From positions 209,591,876-209,655,875 of the forward strand of contig NC_084663.1 of NCBI RefSeq assembly GCF_028389875.1: a stretch of DNA of 64,000 nt. Reading direction: 5' to 3'. Shown in pieces: positions 35,061 to 48,607 of this stretch; the first letter of the stretch is position 1; each line of letters starts with the position of its first letter. This DNA is from Rhea pennata (taxonomy: Eukaryota; Chordata; Aves; Rheiformes; Rheidae). The notes under the pieces are model-generated. The model ran no database searches. It worked only from the letters and a program-made list of their open reading frames with translations, and was not told where the DNA came from. The position numbers and the translations under genes were made by a program.

Positions 35061-36551
35061 CTCCACAGAAATTACAGAGGAGGAAAATACTCCCATTTCA
35101 CATGAGATTAATTGAAACTCATTTTGTGCCTGCTTTTGTCAGAAGTGGTGAATTTAAGTGAGTCTATAGCAGTAATAAAACCAGTCCAATTTTTTAGAAT
35201 AGGACTGATATGCCATAAAATGATACTTAGGAAGACCAAAGGATTTTTACACTAATGCAAGGATATAAAGGCAGTATTAAAGGCAAGAAAAAACAAAAAT
35301 CAAAACCCTAGAGAATATTGTAATGACTTTTACTTCTCAAGATAGTTTTGCTTGAAGCAGTCTAAACTTTAGTATAAAAGAATATTTGTTCAGGCCAGAG
35401 CCATAGGGAGGAGATGTAAGTGGCAGGCTGCTTTGCCAAGTCATGGCTCTTGAGCTACAGTACTTATGCTGACATGCAAAAGTACTTCAGCTAAACAAAA
35501 CCTTTGGCAAAATACAGTGCTATTTCTCTTCATTCAGCATCCCTCCTACACAGCATTACAAATTGCTTTGCGTTCATATATATAAAAGGAAAAGGACTCC
35601 AAAGGTAAGTTAAGTGGAATGACTCAGGTTATTAAACTGCAGAATATGTCATCATTCTCCCTAAATGTTGATAAACAGATGACGATGTAAAGTGAAAGGG
35701 AAAACAAACATTCCCTAAATACTTTCCAGAGGGTTGAGATTCCTTGGAGTTGCCAGAGAATTCTTTTGTAGTAGCTGTAATGAGCCAAATGTTGGGTAAG
35801 GATCTTTCACCGCCTAATGGAGAGATGGCATAAACCTGTGCTTGCACAGGAGGACTTTAACGCTAGCCACTGATCAAGGTTATTACAAAATTATGGACCG
35901 TACAGGGATTTCAGCTTCTGTGAGCTTGGGGTTGTAAAAGCATAGGAGTGTAAAGGACAGCTGTAACAGCTCTAAATAAACATCACTGGCAACTGCCTTA
36001 CGAGAAAAGGAGCAGATGTACCAGGCAATGCCAAGGCACAGGTGGTGGGGAGGAGGTCTACACAGTCCATGCAATAATGCTCCTGCCATGCATACCACCG
36101 TATGCACACCATACTGTTCACGCATGTCCCTCTTTGTTTCCTATAGGGAGCAGGAATTTACCATGGCTGCCAGCTAAAGCTGATATTCCTTCATTTGAGA
36201 AACAGTGCCCCTCTCACAGCACACTGACACCAAGGTTCAGATGATACTATCAGAATGGGAGCCTAGATGAGGTAATAAATACAGTCTCATTAAAACAGTA
36301 CTCTGACTTTATAGCACCTTACACTAAAGCTGCCTGCTACTTTATGCATTTGAAATGCATCTAGGCAAGTTAGGGGCCTCATTTCTCCATTTCGTTGTGA
36401 TGAGTCTACTATCAAGTTGCCTGAGGTGGAGGTGTACATACAGACTTGGAAGAATGCTAGATGAAAAGCTTATTTGAAAATATTTTCAGTGTTGCCAAAT
36501 ATTTGCTTGAAACATCCCCAATCCCAACCTGTATGCACTTGTTAAACTGAA

Positions 36552-36608
36552 TTAAAAAAAAAAAGAAAGAAAGAAAGAAAGAAAAAACAAGAAAAACAAG
36601 AAAAAAAC
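36552..36608 (+). repeat. (GAAA)n and A-rich simple repeat
   Basis: A run of A followed by about five GAAA units and CAAGAAAAA repeats. Confidence 0.9.
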
Positions 36609-37395
36609 CTTTCCTTGAGAGAAGGAAAGAACAGAGATCATGCAGGGAAATGGTTTGAGGCCTTTCTGGAAGAAGAGATTGATTATAGCGAGAAACTGCA
36701 CCTCTGCGACCTCATTTCTCATTAGTGGGGGCCTAGAAATGGCACTTCAGATTCCAATAGTGGTCAAATTCAGAAGTTTCATAAAAACATTGATGTCTTT
36801 CGATGTCAACAACAGACATTTCTGCCTATTTTTTTACATCTTATTACCTTATTGCTACCAGTTCAGCTTTGGATTTCACTAGTTTATACCCAAAGTTGAA
36901 GTTAAAAATGATCTTACTGATACAACTGGGTTCATAACAGGAGCCCCTACAAGCCATGGTGAATTTTAATGCTATTCATTGGAAGACTATTTAGAAGGTT
37001 ATTAGCAAAAATTAAGTTTCTACTATTAAGAAAATATCTGCAACTAGTGGTGTCATTCCACAATTCGGAAACACCACCCCATGTGTTTTCTCAGCTATGG
37101 TTAACTAAGAATCTTCCTGCATGTATTTGTGACCAACAGCCTGGTCACAATTCACAAGGACAATTCAAGCCTTTGACATCTTTTGTCTGGACTGCAAAAA
37201 AACATGGTTAAGCTGGGCCCAAAGTCTCTTGGTTTTTTGAAGTTCACTACAATTTATAGTACACAGCTACTACGTAGCTGCAACATCTCCCCCACTACTC
37301 AGGATGGGCAAGGATGTCGGACCAATTCTCCTCACTCTCTGATGGCTTTCCACAGAGCAGTGAAACAAAACAAAGATTTTTGGGGCGTTCTTTTC

Positions 37396-39084
37396 CAGGA
37401 TACAGTGAAGGCAGAATTACTAAATGCCTTCTGTGCTTCAGTCTTCACTCTTAAGGGCAGCCCTCGTAACATGAGGGAGAAAGTCTGGAGAAGGGAAGAC
37501 TTTCCTTTGGTTGAGGAGGGTAGGATTAAGATCTTCTGGGCAGGCTAGACATCCACGAATCCATGGGCCCTGATGGGATGCACCCATGGATACTGAGGGA
37601 GCTGGCAGATGTTGTTGCCAGGCCACTCTCCATCATCTTTGAAAGGTTCTGGAGATCTGGAGAGGTGCCTGAGGACTGGAAGAAAGCCAGTGTCACTCCA
37701 GTCTTCAAGAAGGGCAAGAAGGAGGACCCAGGCAACTACAGGTCCATCACCCCTCACCTCCATTCCTGGAAAGGTGATGGAACAGCTCATTCTGGGTGTC
37801 ATCTCCAGGCATATGGAGGAGAAAGTGATCAGGAGTAGCCAGCATGGAATCACCAAGGGGAAATCCTGCTTAAACAATCTGATAGCCTTCTACGATGGAA
37901 TGACTGGCTGGGTAGATGAGGGCAGAGCAGTGGGCGTTATGTACCTTGACTTCAGCAAGGCTTTTGACACTGTCTCCCATAACATCCTCCTAGAGAAGCT
38001 CAGGAAGTGTAGGTTAGATGAGTGGACAGTGAGGTGGATTGAGAACTGGCTGAAAGGCAGAGCTCAGAGGGTCATCACCAGTGGCGTGGAGTCTAGTTGG
38101 AGGCCTGTGGCTAGTGGCGTCCCCCAGGGATCAGTACTGGGTCCCATCCTCTTCAACTTCTTCATCAATGACCTGGATGAGGGGACAGAGTGCTTCCTCA
38201 GAAAGTTTGCTGAGGATCCCAAGCTGGGAGGAGTGGCTGATCCACCTGAGGGCTGTGCTGCCATTCAGAGAGACCTGGACAGGCTGGAGAGCTGGGCGAA
38301 GAGGAACCTCCTGACGTTCAACAAGGGCAAGTGCAGGGTCTTGCACCTAGGGAAAAATAATCCTAGGCACCAGGACAAGCTGGGGGCTGACCTCCTGGAG
38401 AGCAGCTCTGCAGAGAAGGACCTGGGAGTGCTGGTGGATGACAGACTGACCATGAGGCAGCAATGTGCCCTTGTGGCCAAGAAGATCAATGGTCTCCTGG
38501 GCTGCATTGGGAAGAGTGTTGCCAGCAGGTGGAGGGAGGTGATCCTGCCCCTCCACTCAGCCCTGGGGAGGCCTCATCTCGAGTCCTGTGTCCAGTTCTG
38601 GGCTCCCCAGGACAAGACACACATGGAGCTACTGGAGAGAGTCCAACGCAGGGCTACAAGGATGATCAGAGGGCTGGAGCACCTGCCCTACGAGGAACGG
38701 CTGCGAGAGCTGGGCCTCTTCAGTGTGGGGAAGAGAAGACTGAGGGGGGAATCTGATCAATGTGTACAAGTACCTGAAGGGAGGGTGTAAAGGGGACAAG
38801 GACAAACTCTTTTCAGTTGTCCCATGTGACAGGACAAGAGGCAATGGGCAGAAATTGAAGCACAGGAAGTTCGGCCCGAGCGTGAGGGGGAATTTCTTCC
38901 CTGTGAGAGTGATGGAGCCCTGGACCAGGTTGCCCAGAGAGGTTGTGGAGTCTCCTTCTCTGGAGATCTTCAAGGCCTGCCTGGCTGCAACCCTGTCTAA
39001 CATACTCTTGGTGACCCTGCTTGAGCAGGGGGGTTGGACTAGATGATCTCCAGAGGTCCCTTCCAACCTTACTGATTCTATGAT
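37396..39084 (+). mobile_element. CR1 LINE, 5'-truncated, with reverse transcriptase region
   Basis: Seen: about 1.7 kb covering the ORF2 region from just before the reverse transcriptase to the 3' end GGTTGGACTAGATGATCTCC ... ATTCTATGAT. The longest frame (37609-38790) carries [24 protein letters not shown] and [10 protein letters not shown], the core reverse transcriptase blocks. The catalytic FADD box reads FAED (38206-38217). Frameshifts break it near 37530 (one base lost), near 37750, and at 38750 (an extra A after G6), after which the last frame (38762-39046) ends in ESPSLEIFKACLAAT. A small deletion also lies after GSPR. It cannot encode a working enzyme. It starts at the same kind of position as 46984 of the longer copy. 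It is antisense to the presumed host gene. Confidence 0.95.
37609..38790 (+). pseudogene. CR1 ORF2 reverse transcriptase, broken
   Basis: The main surviving frame of the CR1 copy, 393 codons. The true CR1 frame is joined only from about 37755; before that the frame is shifted. It holds the palm-domain Asp in YLDFSKAFD and the PQGSVLGP motif, but FAED instead of FADD. Downstream is the conserved thumb and C-terminal region with [20 protein letters not shown]. It ends by frameshift at 38750. In an intact element this protein copies the CR1 RNA at a nicked target site. Confidence 0.85.
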
Positions 39085-42000
39085 GCCAAAAAGATCTCCA
39101 CAAATTGCAAGTGAAGGGCAACATATGACAATTTTAATTCTCAAACAGAATTGTCCACTTTAAGGGTAAAGTTATGTGTCTGCAAGGCATATTTCCTGGG
39201 CAAGAAACAATAACAAGGAAGCCAACCAAGAAATAAAGTGATCTGAATTAAGAAACAGCATTAAAAAATACACCCATAAGTGCAGAGATTGACTGTGTCA
39301 GGTGACCATTTACTCAGCATCTTGGATACTGAAAGCACTACTTATAGATTTGCTTTCAAATGACCCAGCAAAGATACATTTGGGTACTCTGGGAGCATTT
39401 AATGTATAGGATAGCCCAAAAAAAGAATAATGATTACGTAAGTAGAGGCATATGTCTTTTAAGAATCTTCCTGCTCCTTAGAAAGAGGCAAAGTTATGAA
39501 CAGCAAATTATTTTGCTACCCTAGAAAATAAAACAGATGTTGTTAATTTGCAGACTGAAAATTCTGAAATAGTTTATTCAAGATAATTGAAATTTGTTGG
39601 GTTTTTTCTGACCATTAAAGAAATCACTCTATCATCTTCAGTATTAAAATGAAAAACTTTAAATTCCCTATTCAAAGAAACATTTCATTTTGAAAGGGAA
39701 TTTTTGGTTTTTTTTAATTCCATTTCGGGGTGATGAGTTTAAAAACATCCTCACAGCAATTTGAGAGAATTTCACTTTCAATGATGTGCTTTGCAGTCCT
39801 TTTAATTGTATTTAAAAAATACCAGAACACACAGATCAAACTTTTACTGTAGTTCTTATTTTAGTACTTCATTAAAACAATAATAGCCTAGTAATTATCA
39901 TTACTGTTTCCACCAGACTATTAGTTTCAACAGCCTCTTTCTAAGACAGTGAATTTCAGATCCACTACCTTTTTTACTCCTGAATTAATTTTTTTTTCAC
40001 CTTGATGCCACAGCTGTTTATCTGTTCTCAGAAAGCCTTTAAGGCAGACACTTGCACTGCATGAAAGTGCTGGGATATATAAAAAAAAAAAAAATGCAGC
40101 AAATCAGGTAGGCTCCCCAGAACTGGAGAACTTCAGAAACCTTGGTCGTTTTGGTTTGTCCTTTCAGCAAAGAAACTTTATGTAGCTTTGACAATGGACT
40201 GAACAGCACCAACAGGGTTATCACTGTGTACTAACAAGGCTGACATCCTGATAGAAAAGCAGAAAGAAGCACGTTTTATAAGCCAAGCAGAGATTGGCAT
40301 AATCATTCACATGTACAGAGAGTCATTAGTGGGCTCAGCATTTTTCCCCCATCAGCATTGTCTAGGTCTATGCAGGCTGATGAAAGCATGAGTTTCAGCT
40401 AACCTGACAGGCTCAAAATATCTCATGTTTAAAAAAATAAAAACTTGAGTTTCATAACTCATCTGCAAAATCTATTTTCTCAGTTTTAGGGGAATAAGCA
40501 GTAATAACGCTTGTTTATTCCAAGATGAGGTTGCAGAGACCCAGCCACAGATTACATCTCCTTTGTACTAGCACATAGAGTCTCTGCTCCACCAAAGTTA
40601 CAATAGAACCTGGGTAAACATGAGCAAACAGTGGGACAAAATTGTTCAGCAGCGGGAGAATAGCCATGTAAGGGATGATCATGGTTGCCATGACTGCAAC
40701 CTCCTTTCTTTTGGGGCAGAGGAGAATTTTAAAGATGAAATAAAATAGTCTTTATGAAGGGCTCCTATAGGTTGGAGATGGCAATACCAGGAATGTTCCT
40801 CATGGAAAAAATAATGAAGAGCTGATGAAGCAGAGGTGGAGGTCAATAGGAAGTCAACAGGAGAAGATATGTAGAGTAGAGACATAGCATGATAGGCCTT
40901 AAAAGTAGGATAAATGTGTTTTTAATGGTTAGAAAGATAAGCACAGAAGTGATCTCCATAGAAGGCTGTTTGGATGGATAAATGGATCGAGACTACATAG
41001 GAGAAGGAAACTTGTTTGTAAAGGCTCTTTCAGCAAGAAGGGGAACAGTTAAGAGTGAAATCACTCCTTCACAGAACATGCAGGACGAGCCAAATGCTTT
41101 ATTTATAATCCACCTAAATCTTAAAATGGAAAAGAAGTGGTAGTCGGTCTCATCTCCGTCCTCTAAACGGGTGAATTTCACTATAACCTGTTAAAAGACT
41201 AAAGTGATGCAAGTGATAGGTAAAACAGAGACAAATGTATAAAATATACAAGATGAAAATGCATAAAATCCTGTGGTTTGAGTCATGTCATTTGTAACTG
41301 TATCATAGCTCTAGTGTAAAGAAAAATGGGATTCTCAAGTTGACATTTTCCTCAATTTCCCAGGTTGTTGCCTTTGGGATTGTTGTTACTATTTGTTAAA
41401 ACCTGCAAGTACCTGTCTCAGTTCCTGAAAAAATAAACAAACCAGGAAATATATTTTCCCTTACACATGTATTTCTCTTACTGAGCAGAGATATATGCAC
41501 CTACCAAAGCAATCATTCCCACAGTGATACTTACACAATCCAGAAGTCTTGGGGTGATATCTTTATTCTTGGGAACTATTTAAGAAGCATTTTAATGAAG
41601 AAGCATTTGTAGCCTGCAACACGTAATGGGCTCTTAAACCTCTCTGTGGAGACCTGTGTCCTTTGCACATGGAGGGCAGTGAATTCTCTTGCCTAGCTGC
41701 TCAGTTTGGTAGATGATCAGAGTTAATAAATCTGTAAGTGAGACAAATTGCTCTGATATATTTTTAGAGTGAAACTTAGCTAGAGTAGATTCATCTCTGA
41801 ATATTAATTTTATAGAACTCTTACAGTTTTAAAGGGCGTATTTTTTGATTCATTTGTTTTTCCAGTGATTAAAATATAACTTAGAAACAACGAATTAAAT
41901 CACATATAAGTTGGAGGAACTACTAGCTTGTGTTAGAAGTCTGTTGGGACGTTCTAATATTTTTAAGCATGTGATTTTTTTGGCAGATTACTAAGACAGC

Positions 42001-45000
42001 AGTCTGTGTTAAAACGTAGTGTGTTTTAGAAAAAAAGAATAATGTGTTCAAACTGCAAGAGCCTTTTTTAGGTGATATTCTCCTATTATCTTCTACTGCT
42101 AGATCTACCACTCTCTTATTTTTGGCCTTGGTACACAGGAGTGGAATTTACTCAATAGGCTGACCATAAAGCTTGTCACAGTGGAGATCCATTGCTTAAT
42201 TAAAAGTGTGACTAATTTTGTATGCTTGTTAATATTCAGACATATTTTCATTGGGGAAAATTATTATTCCTGGCCCCTAGCAGCTGTTCTGGTCTGTTCC
42301 CAATCCTTTGCAGATGTAATAACAAATCCCAGATCAGAAAACTGCCGAGAGGTTGTTTGATAGCCATATTATATAAGTATGAAAAAAAATAAAAACAAAC
42401 ATGCTGTCATAGATGTGACTCTTTCACAATTGCTGATCTAGTTTAGTTTCTTTAATGCAGAAATCCCAGTTGTGCTCTCCACACCGCCAATATAAATAGA
42501 TAATAATTTTAAAATTACACTAAAAATTTCCCTGACAAAATTTCTCAGTGAGACCCGTAAACTCTTATGCAAGGCACACCGACACAAGTTGTGATGTTAA
42601 AATGGGAGTGAGAAGCAACAAACGGGAAAGCTTTGAATGTGATCCCCTCTAAGTCTACACAAACTTGAGCAGAGGGCAGAAGCAGAGCAACATCTGTCTC
42701 CGAGGCTTGGCCAAGATGATGGAGAACCTCTGTACTGAGTGACGTGACATGCGCATCACCCTGCTCTCAACATTGTGCCCTCAATGAGAAAACTCTCGTT
42801 CTGCAGAAATTTGGAAACACAGAGAATGCTGTATTCCGGACCATTTCCGTCCACAGGATGACACTGTTTTACATATATACAACTTCTTACTTTGAAGTGG
42901 AAACATTAGCCTGACCACATTGAAACACACTGAGAAGCAACTCTAAAGTGACATTTAACAGACGTGCTGGCACTCAGGTTATTGACAAGCTACAGAACAA
43001 ATAACAAATTTATAAATAGAGACTCAGCATGGGTACCCAGTATGGGGCTGAAGCTCGGCTTTAATAATACAATGACTTTGCAGTTACCCATTTCCAAACA
43101 TTAGTCAAACCACTGGAAAAAGCAGATGTATAAAATAATCTCTAGAAGTAAAGCATACCTTTTTATTCATGTACAGAAAATAAAATTGCTACAATATTGT
43201 GTAAAGATCGCCCTAAGGAGCCAGACTTCAGCATTATTATTAAACAATATGTAATTACGGTTGTTATACACTCCTGGGTGCAAAAGGGACACAACTGTAA
43301 CAAACCCAGAACCAAGACGTCATCTATACTATGGGTTACTCTACCCCTTAAAAAGACTTCTGCTCTCCTGAAAAGGAACTAAGTGCCAAATAGAATTACA
43401 AGTGAATTGGCTCTGATACAAAGTCAACCCACAGACACAAACTGCATTTGATCTGAAAAAAGTATACTGTAGGAGCTAAATCTAGTCAAGGAACAGACAG
43501 ATAAAATTGAATATTTTGAATCCTTCTAATGAAACATTATGGTTGATCATACCTAATGACTCTTGTGAATTAAGTGTAATCACTTCAACAGAATCAGATC
43601 AGCTCCTGGGAGTAAACCAAGACTTATAAATTAAAGCTGTACCTGGATACAAACAAAGAAAACGAACAAAAATTTAGATAGGCAACTGAATTTTTATACG
43701 TACATATAGAAGGGTCTTACAGGTCCAAGTTTTTTAGACAAGCTGCTAGTGTGAAACAGATTAATGGTTTGATAGTTATTTCAGGCTGAAGAATTTTTAA
43801 GTAGGGTTTTACTGCTGGAACTTTTAACAAGGAAGCACTTACTTAAACTAAGGACAGAGAAGTAATTACAATGTTTATAATAGCTGGGTACAAGGATAGC
43901 AGGCATTCCTGAAGCAGGCAGGAATGGGAGGATTCATTCTGCCTCCTGCAATTGTTTGTCTTTGCAAAATGAGCCTCTAAATATAAGAAATGCATGGAAA
44001 AACAGGAATTAAATGAACTCCAAGAACTGGAATCTTTGGGGACCATCTCAGAGCAATGATCTTGTCCCACTGTGCTGAATGCAGATTGTGCATGTGAGAT
44101 TGGTGTGCGATGACCAAGTTTGCACAGTAATTGCAAATGATTGCAGTTCAATATGCTAGACATATCTGCACCAGATGCCCTATATGTTAACAGTCTTTTC
44201 GTGCTATGATACAAGGACAAGCAGATCTGTGTCTATAAGATTTATATGTAAGACTGACAGCAGTGTTCTTTTTCTTCATCTCAATTTTCTATCTGAATAA
44301 GGGTCAAAACACTGCTGACCAGAAATAAGTAGCACTGGAGACCAAACTAATGAAAACAGAGGTTAAAACAAGGGTAAATTTATGTCTTTTAATGAGCATC
44401 TGGAGCTGAGCACAAGCAGCTTGTAGCTGTAGCTTCAAGCAGTATTACAACTGTTATAGCTAAAGAGCAATTCAATTTTTGTTTTACCAGATGGATACCT
44501 CCATCTAGGTACTTTTATGATCTCCATTATTGTATTTTCTAAGCATCTCACAGTTTTAATTGTATTTATCTACACAACATTTAAGTGCAAGGCATCCTTT
44601 ATCTAGTGACTTTTTAACGCAATGCAGAGAGTCCTGGGAAGGGAGAACCTTTTCTCCCAAGCAAGTGACCCATTTGCTAAGCCGAAGAGCCAGGCTCAGA
44701 TCTGTACATCCACTCTCTGACTCCAGTTAACTGCTATTCTCAGCTACACACTTGCAAAACTTTGCTGAAAGAGATGGTGACTACCTCTTCCCCAGCATTA
44801 TCTTTAACTAGGTAGGGCAAGAACAGTCTCCTGAGTAGCAGAAAATCTGAATTTAAACCCTCAAGCTGAATCCATATCTTTCTAGGAGAAATTTCCTAGG
44901 AGTGAGAAGAAAAAAAGTCTCTTTCCTGCAACAGGGACAATTTGGAGCCCTAATTTCAGGAAAGGGCTTCAAGCTGTTAATGCTGGTTTTACCCTGCTTG

Positions 45001-45639
45001 GTCCAAGAAAGTAATGAAGCTCTTTGGCAAAAGCCAGGCTGTAAACAAACCCTGTCTTCATGATTTTCCATCAGCAGATTGGGCACATCCCCAATCAGCA
45101 TGCGAGCTGTGATGAATGCTTTGCTGAATGTTTATAAATAAGGTAATACTGAGTTTCCTAGCACTGAATGCTTTCTCTGCTTCTAGTCCAAAGAAATTAA
45201 GATTAGACTTGCAAAACATCTAAAATGCCCATTATATATACTTGTCCTTTTTCTTACTTTTCCCTGGGCATCTGCTCCTAGTGCCCCTTGGAGACTAGGT
45301 AACAGGCTACATGGGCAAGATAATAATTGCTTCATTTAAGCCAGTGTGGGTGTTTTATTACTGCAGCTTGAAATGACTCAGTTTAAAAGTAGCTGAGATC
45401 CTCAGACCTTGGAAGGCATGTTATCTTTGTAGTGTCAGCTTTCCACAGCCACATTCTCAAGGTAGCTGTCCAAAAAGGATCTTGTCTGGATCATACCAAT
45501 CAGCTACATGCCTAAGCACTGTCAGGATTCACACACTAACTGACGGTGATGTACCCTTGCAACCTACTTAATTAGGTGTACTCAGAAACGCTTCCCATCA
45601 CAAACCACTAACCCTTCCCCTTCCATGCAGTATGCTTGT
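39085..45639. other. Intronic stretch with no recognised gene
   Basis: About 6.5 kb, A+T-rich. No convincing coding exon. It includes a possible 12-nt exon (41413-41424) and a MIR-like trace near 44660-44740. The 125-codon minus frame at 43843-44220 has no family resemblance. Confidence 0.45.
44660..44740 (-). repeat. Possible MIR-like trace
   Basis: AAGTGACCCATTTGCTAAGC then AGAGCCAGGCTCAGATCTG and CTGACTCC follow the order of the reverse-complement MIR head (gacttgcccaag ... gcagagccagg ... ctgactcc). Very diverged. Confidence 0.25.
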
Positions 45640-45828
45640 GGTTCTGGTCTTCCCATAAACAAGCGGGCTTTAAACTAGGTGTGTGTGGGAGGGTATCATA
45701 CAGACAGGGTAGACACCAAAACACAAGTTGGGTTGGGGGGCCTGCAGTGGGTGCATGCAGCTGGGGATGTGCGTCTGGGACATGGCTATGGGAGACGCCC
45801 GTACACCCTTCCTGGAAAACCTGCAGGC

Positions 45829-46630
45829 ATGATCACCTCTCTGAAATGCCTGTACACCAATGCACGCAGCATGGGGAACAAACAGGAGGAGCTGGAGATC
45901 TGTGTGCGATTGCAGGGCCTTGATCTCATTGCAATCACGGAGACATGGAGGGATAGCTCACATGACTGGAATGCTGCCCTGGATGGATATGTGCTTTTTA
46001 GGAAAGACAGGCCAGGGAGGCGAGGTGGTGGAGTTGCTCTTTATGTGAGTAAGCAACTGGAATGCATCGAGCTCTGCCTAAGGGTGGAGGAGGAGGAAGC
46101 AGTTGAGACCTTATGGGTAAAGATCAAAGGGCAGGCCAACATGGGGGGACACTGTTGTGGGTGTCTACTACAGGCCACCTGACCAGAAAGAGAAAGTTGA
46201 TGAGACCTTCTATAGACAGCTGGAGGTAGCCTCAAGATCACAGGCCCTGGTTCTCATGGGGAACTTTAACCACCCTGACGTCTGCTGTAAGAACTACACA
46301 GCAAGGCACAAACAGTCCAGGAGGCTCCTGCAATGCATGGATGATAACTTCTTGTCACAAAAGGTGGAGGAGCCTACGAGGAAAGGTATCCTGCTGGACC
46401 TTGTCCTTACCAACAGAGAGGGACTGGTTAGTGATGTGAAGGTTGGGGGCAGCCTTGGCTGCAGTGACCACGAGATGATGGGGTTCAGGATCCGGCAGGA
46501 AAGAAGTAAGGCAACAAGCAGGATTGCAACCCTGGACTTCAGGAGAGAGGACTTTGGGCTCTTCAGAGACCTAATTGGTGGAATCTCGTGGGTTAAGGTC
46601 CTAGAAGGAAGAAGAGTTCAGGAGAGCTGA
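45829..46630 (+). pseudogene. CR1 ORF2 endonuclease domain, broken
   Basis: AP-endonuclease-like domain that in intact elements nicks target DNA. The first part reads LKCLYTNARSMGNKQEELEI, then LIAITETWRDSSHDWNAALD and RRGGGVALYVSK. The frame is lost at the G6 run (46143-46148), where one base too many is present, and resumes with GVYYRPP at 46157. The GDFNHPD box reads GNFNHPD, losing a catalytic Asp, while GCSDHE is kept. The frame stops at TGA 46628, in place of the Trp codon expected there. It is continuous with the segment after the stop. Confidence 0.85.
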
Positions 46631-48607
46631 TTAATATTCAAACATCACTTCCTCCAAGCTCAAGAGCGGTGCATCCCTATGAGTAAGAAGTGCAGCAAAA
46701 GGGGCAGGAGACCTGCCTGGGTGAGCAAGGAGCTCTTGGCCAAATTCAGACAGAAGAAGAAAATACACAGACTGTGGAAGGGGGAACAGGCTACTTGGGA
46801 GAATTACAGGAATGCAGTCAGAGTATGTAGAGATGCTGCAAGGAAGGCTAAGGCCTGGTTGGAATTGAGGCTGGCAAGGAAAGTCAAGGGCAACAGGAAG
46901 GGCTTCTTCAAATACATCAGCAGCAAGAGGATGACTTGGAAAAATGTGGGCCCACTACTGAATGGGGTGGGGGCCCTGGTGACAAGGGATACGGAGAAGG
47001 CAGAATTACTGAATGCCTTCTGTGCTTCAGTCTTCACTCTTAAGGGCAGCCCTCGTGAATCCCAGAGCCTGGATGTGAGGGAGAAAGTCTGAAAAAGGGA
47101 CTTTCCTTTGGTTGAGGAGGAAAGGATTAGAGACCTTCTGGGCAGGCTAGACATTCACAAATCCATGGGCCCAGATGGGATGCACCCACGGGTACTGAGG
47201 GAGCTGGCAGATGTTGTTGCCAGGCCACTCTCCATCATCTTTTAAATGTCCTGGAGAACTGGAGAGGTGCCTGAGGACTGGAAGAAAGCCAGTGTCACTC
47301 CAGTCTTCAAGAAGGGCAAGAAGGAGGACCCAGGCAACTCTAGGCCAGTCAGCCTCACCTCCATTCCTGGAAAGGTGATGGAACAGCTCATTCTGGAGGC
47401 CATCTCCAGGCATATTGAGGAGAAAGTGATCAGGAGTAGCCAGCATGGAATCACCAAGGGGAAATCCTGCTTAACCAACCTGATAGCCTTCTCTGATGGA
47501 ATGACTGGCTGGGTAGATGAGGGAAGAGCAGTGGACGCTGAGTACCTTGACTTCAGCAAGGCTTTTGACACTGTCTCCCATAACATCCTCCTAGGCAAGT
47601 TCAGGAAGTGTGGGTTAGATGAGTGGACAGTGAGTTGGACTGAGAACTGGCTGAAAGGCAGAGCTCAGAGAGTCATTGTCAGTGGCGTGGAGTCTGCTTG
47701 GAGGCCTGTGGCTAGTGGCGTACGCCAGGGCTCAGTACTGGGTCCCATCCTCTTCAGCTTCTTCATCAATGACCTGGATGAGGGGACAGAGTGCCTCCTC
47801 AGAAAGTTTGCTGAGGATCCCAAGCTGGGAGGAGTGGCTGATCCACCTGAGGGCTGTGCTGCCATTCAGAGAGATCTGGACAGGCTGGAGAGCTTGGCGA
47901 AGAGGAACCTCCTGACGTTCAACAAGGGCAAGTGCAGGGTCTTGCACCTATGGAGAAATAACCCTAGGCACCAGTACAAGCTGGGGGCTGACCCACTGGA
48001 GAGCAGCTCTGCAGAGAAGGACCTGGGAGAGCTGATGGACAAGTTGAGCATGAGCCAGCAATGTGCCCTTGTGGCCAGGAAGACCAATGGTCTCCTGGGG
48101 TGCATCAGGAAGAGTGTTGCCAGCAGGTGGAGGGAGATGGTCCTGCCCCTCCACTCAGCCCTGCTGAGGCCTCATCTCGAGTCCTGTGTCCAGTTCTGGG
48201 CTCCCCAGTACAAGACACACATGGAGCTACTGGAGAGAGTCCAGCGTAGGGCTACAAGGATGATCAGAGGGCTGGAGCACCTGCCCTATGAGCAAAGGCT
48301 GCGAGAGCTGGGCCTCTTCAGCGTGGGGAAGAGAAGACTGAGGGGGGATCTGATCAATGTGTACAAGTACCTGAAGGGAAGGTGTCAAGGGGACGAGGAC
48401 AAACTCTTTTCACTTGTCCCATGTGACAGAACAAGTGGCAATGGGCAGAAACTGAAGCACAGGAAGTTCGGCCCAAGCGTGAGGGGGAATTTCTTCCCTG
48501 TGAGAGTGACGGAGCCCTGGACCAGGTTGCCCAGAGAGGTTGTGGAGTCTCCTTCTCTGGGGAACTTTAAGGCCCGCCTGGCTGCAACCCTGTCTACCAT
48601 GCTGTAG
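46631..48607 (+). pseudogene. CR1 ORF2 reverse transcriptase and C-terminus, broken
   Basis: Same frame as the endonuclease part. It contains the linker KKCSKRGRRPAWVSKELLAK, the [15 protein letters not shown] segment, [51 protein letters not shown] and the C-terminal LPREVVESPS. It is interrupted by TGA at 47090 (a TGG in the sister copy) and TAA at 47243. PQGSVLGP reads RQGSVLGP, so the conserved Pro is lost. The last 453 codons (from 47246) are uninterrupted to TAG at 48605. Confidence 0.88.

Larger units (their letters stand above)
34691..37395. other. Non-coding stretch between CR1 copies
   Basis: No gene recognised. It contains simple repeats (34794-34833, 36552-36608), a MIR-like trace (34975-35060) and an isolated plus-strand exon-like segment (35554-35604). 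Confidence 0.45.

Noticed and set aside
38064..39144. Antisense and alternative frames within the CR1 copies (also 47147-48600)
   Set aside because: They are shadows of CR1 ORF2 in other frames.
43843..44220. 125-codon minus-strand frame
   Set aside because: Composition and motifs look random (Ser/Leu/His-rich), no splice or start support, and no family resemblance.
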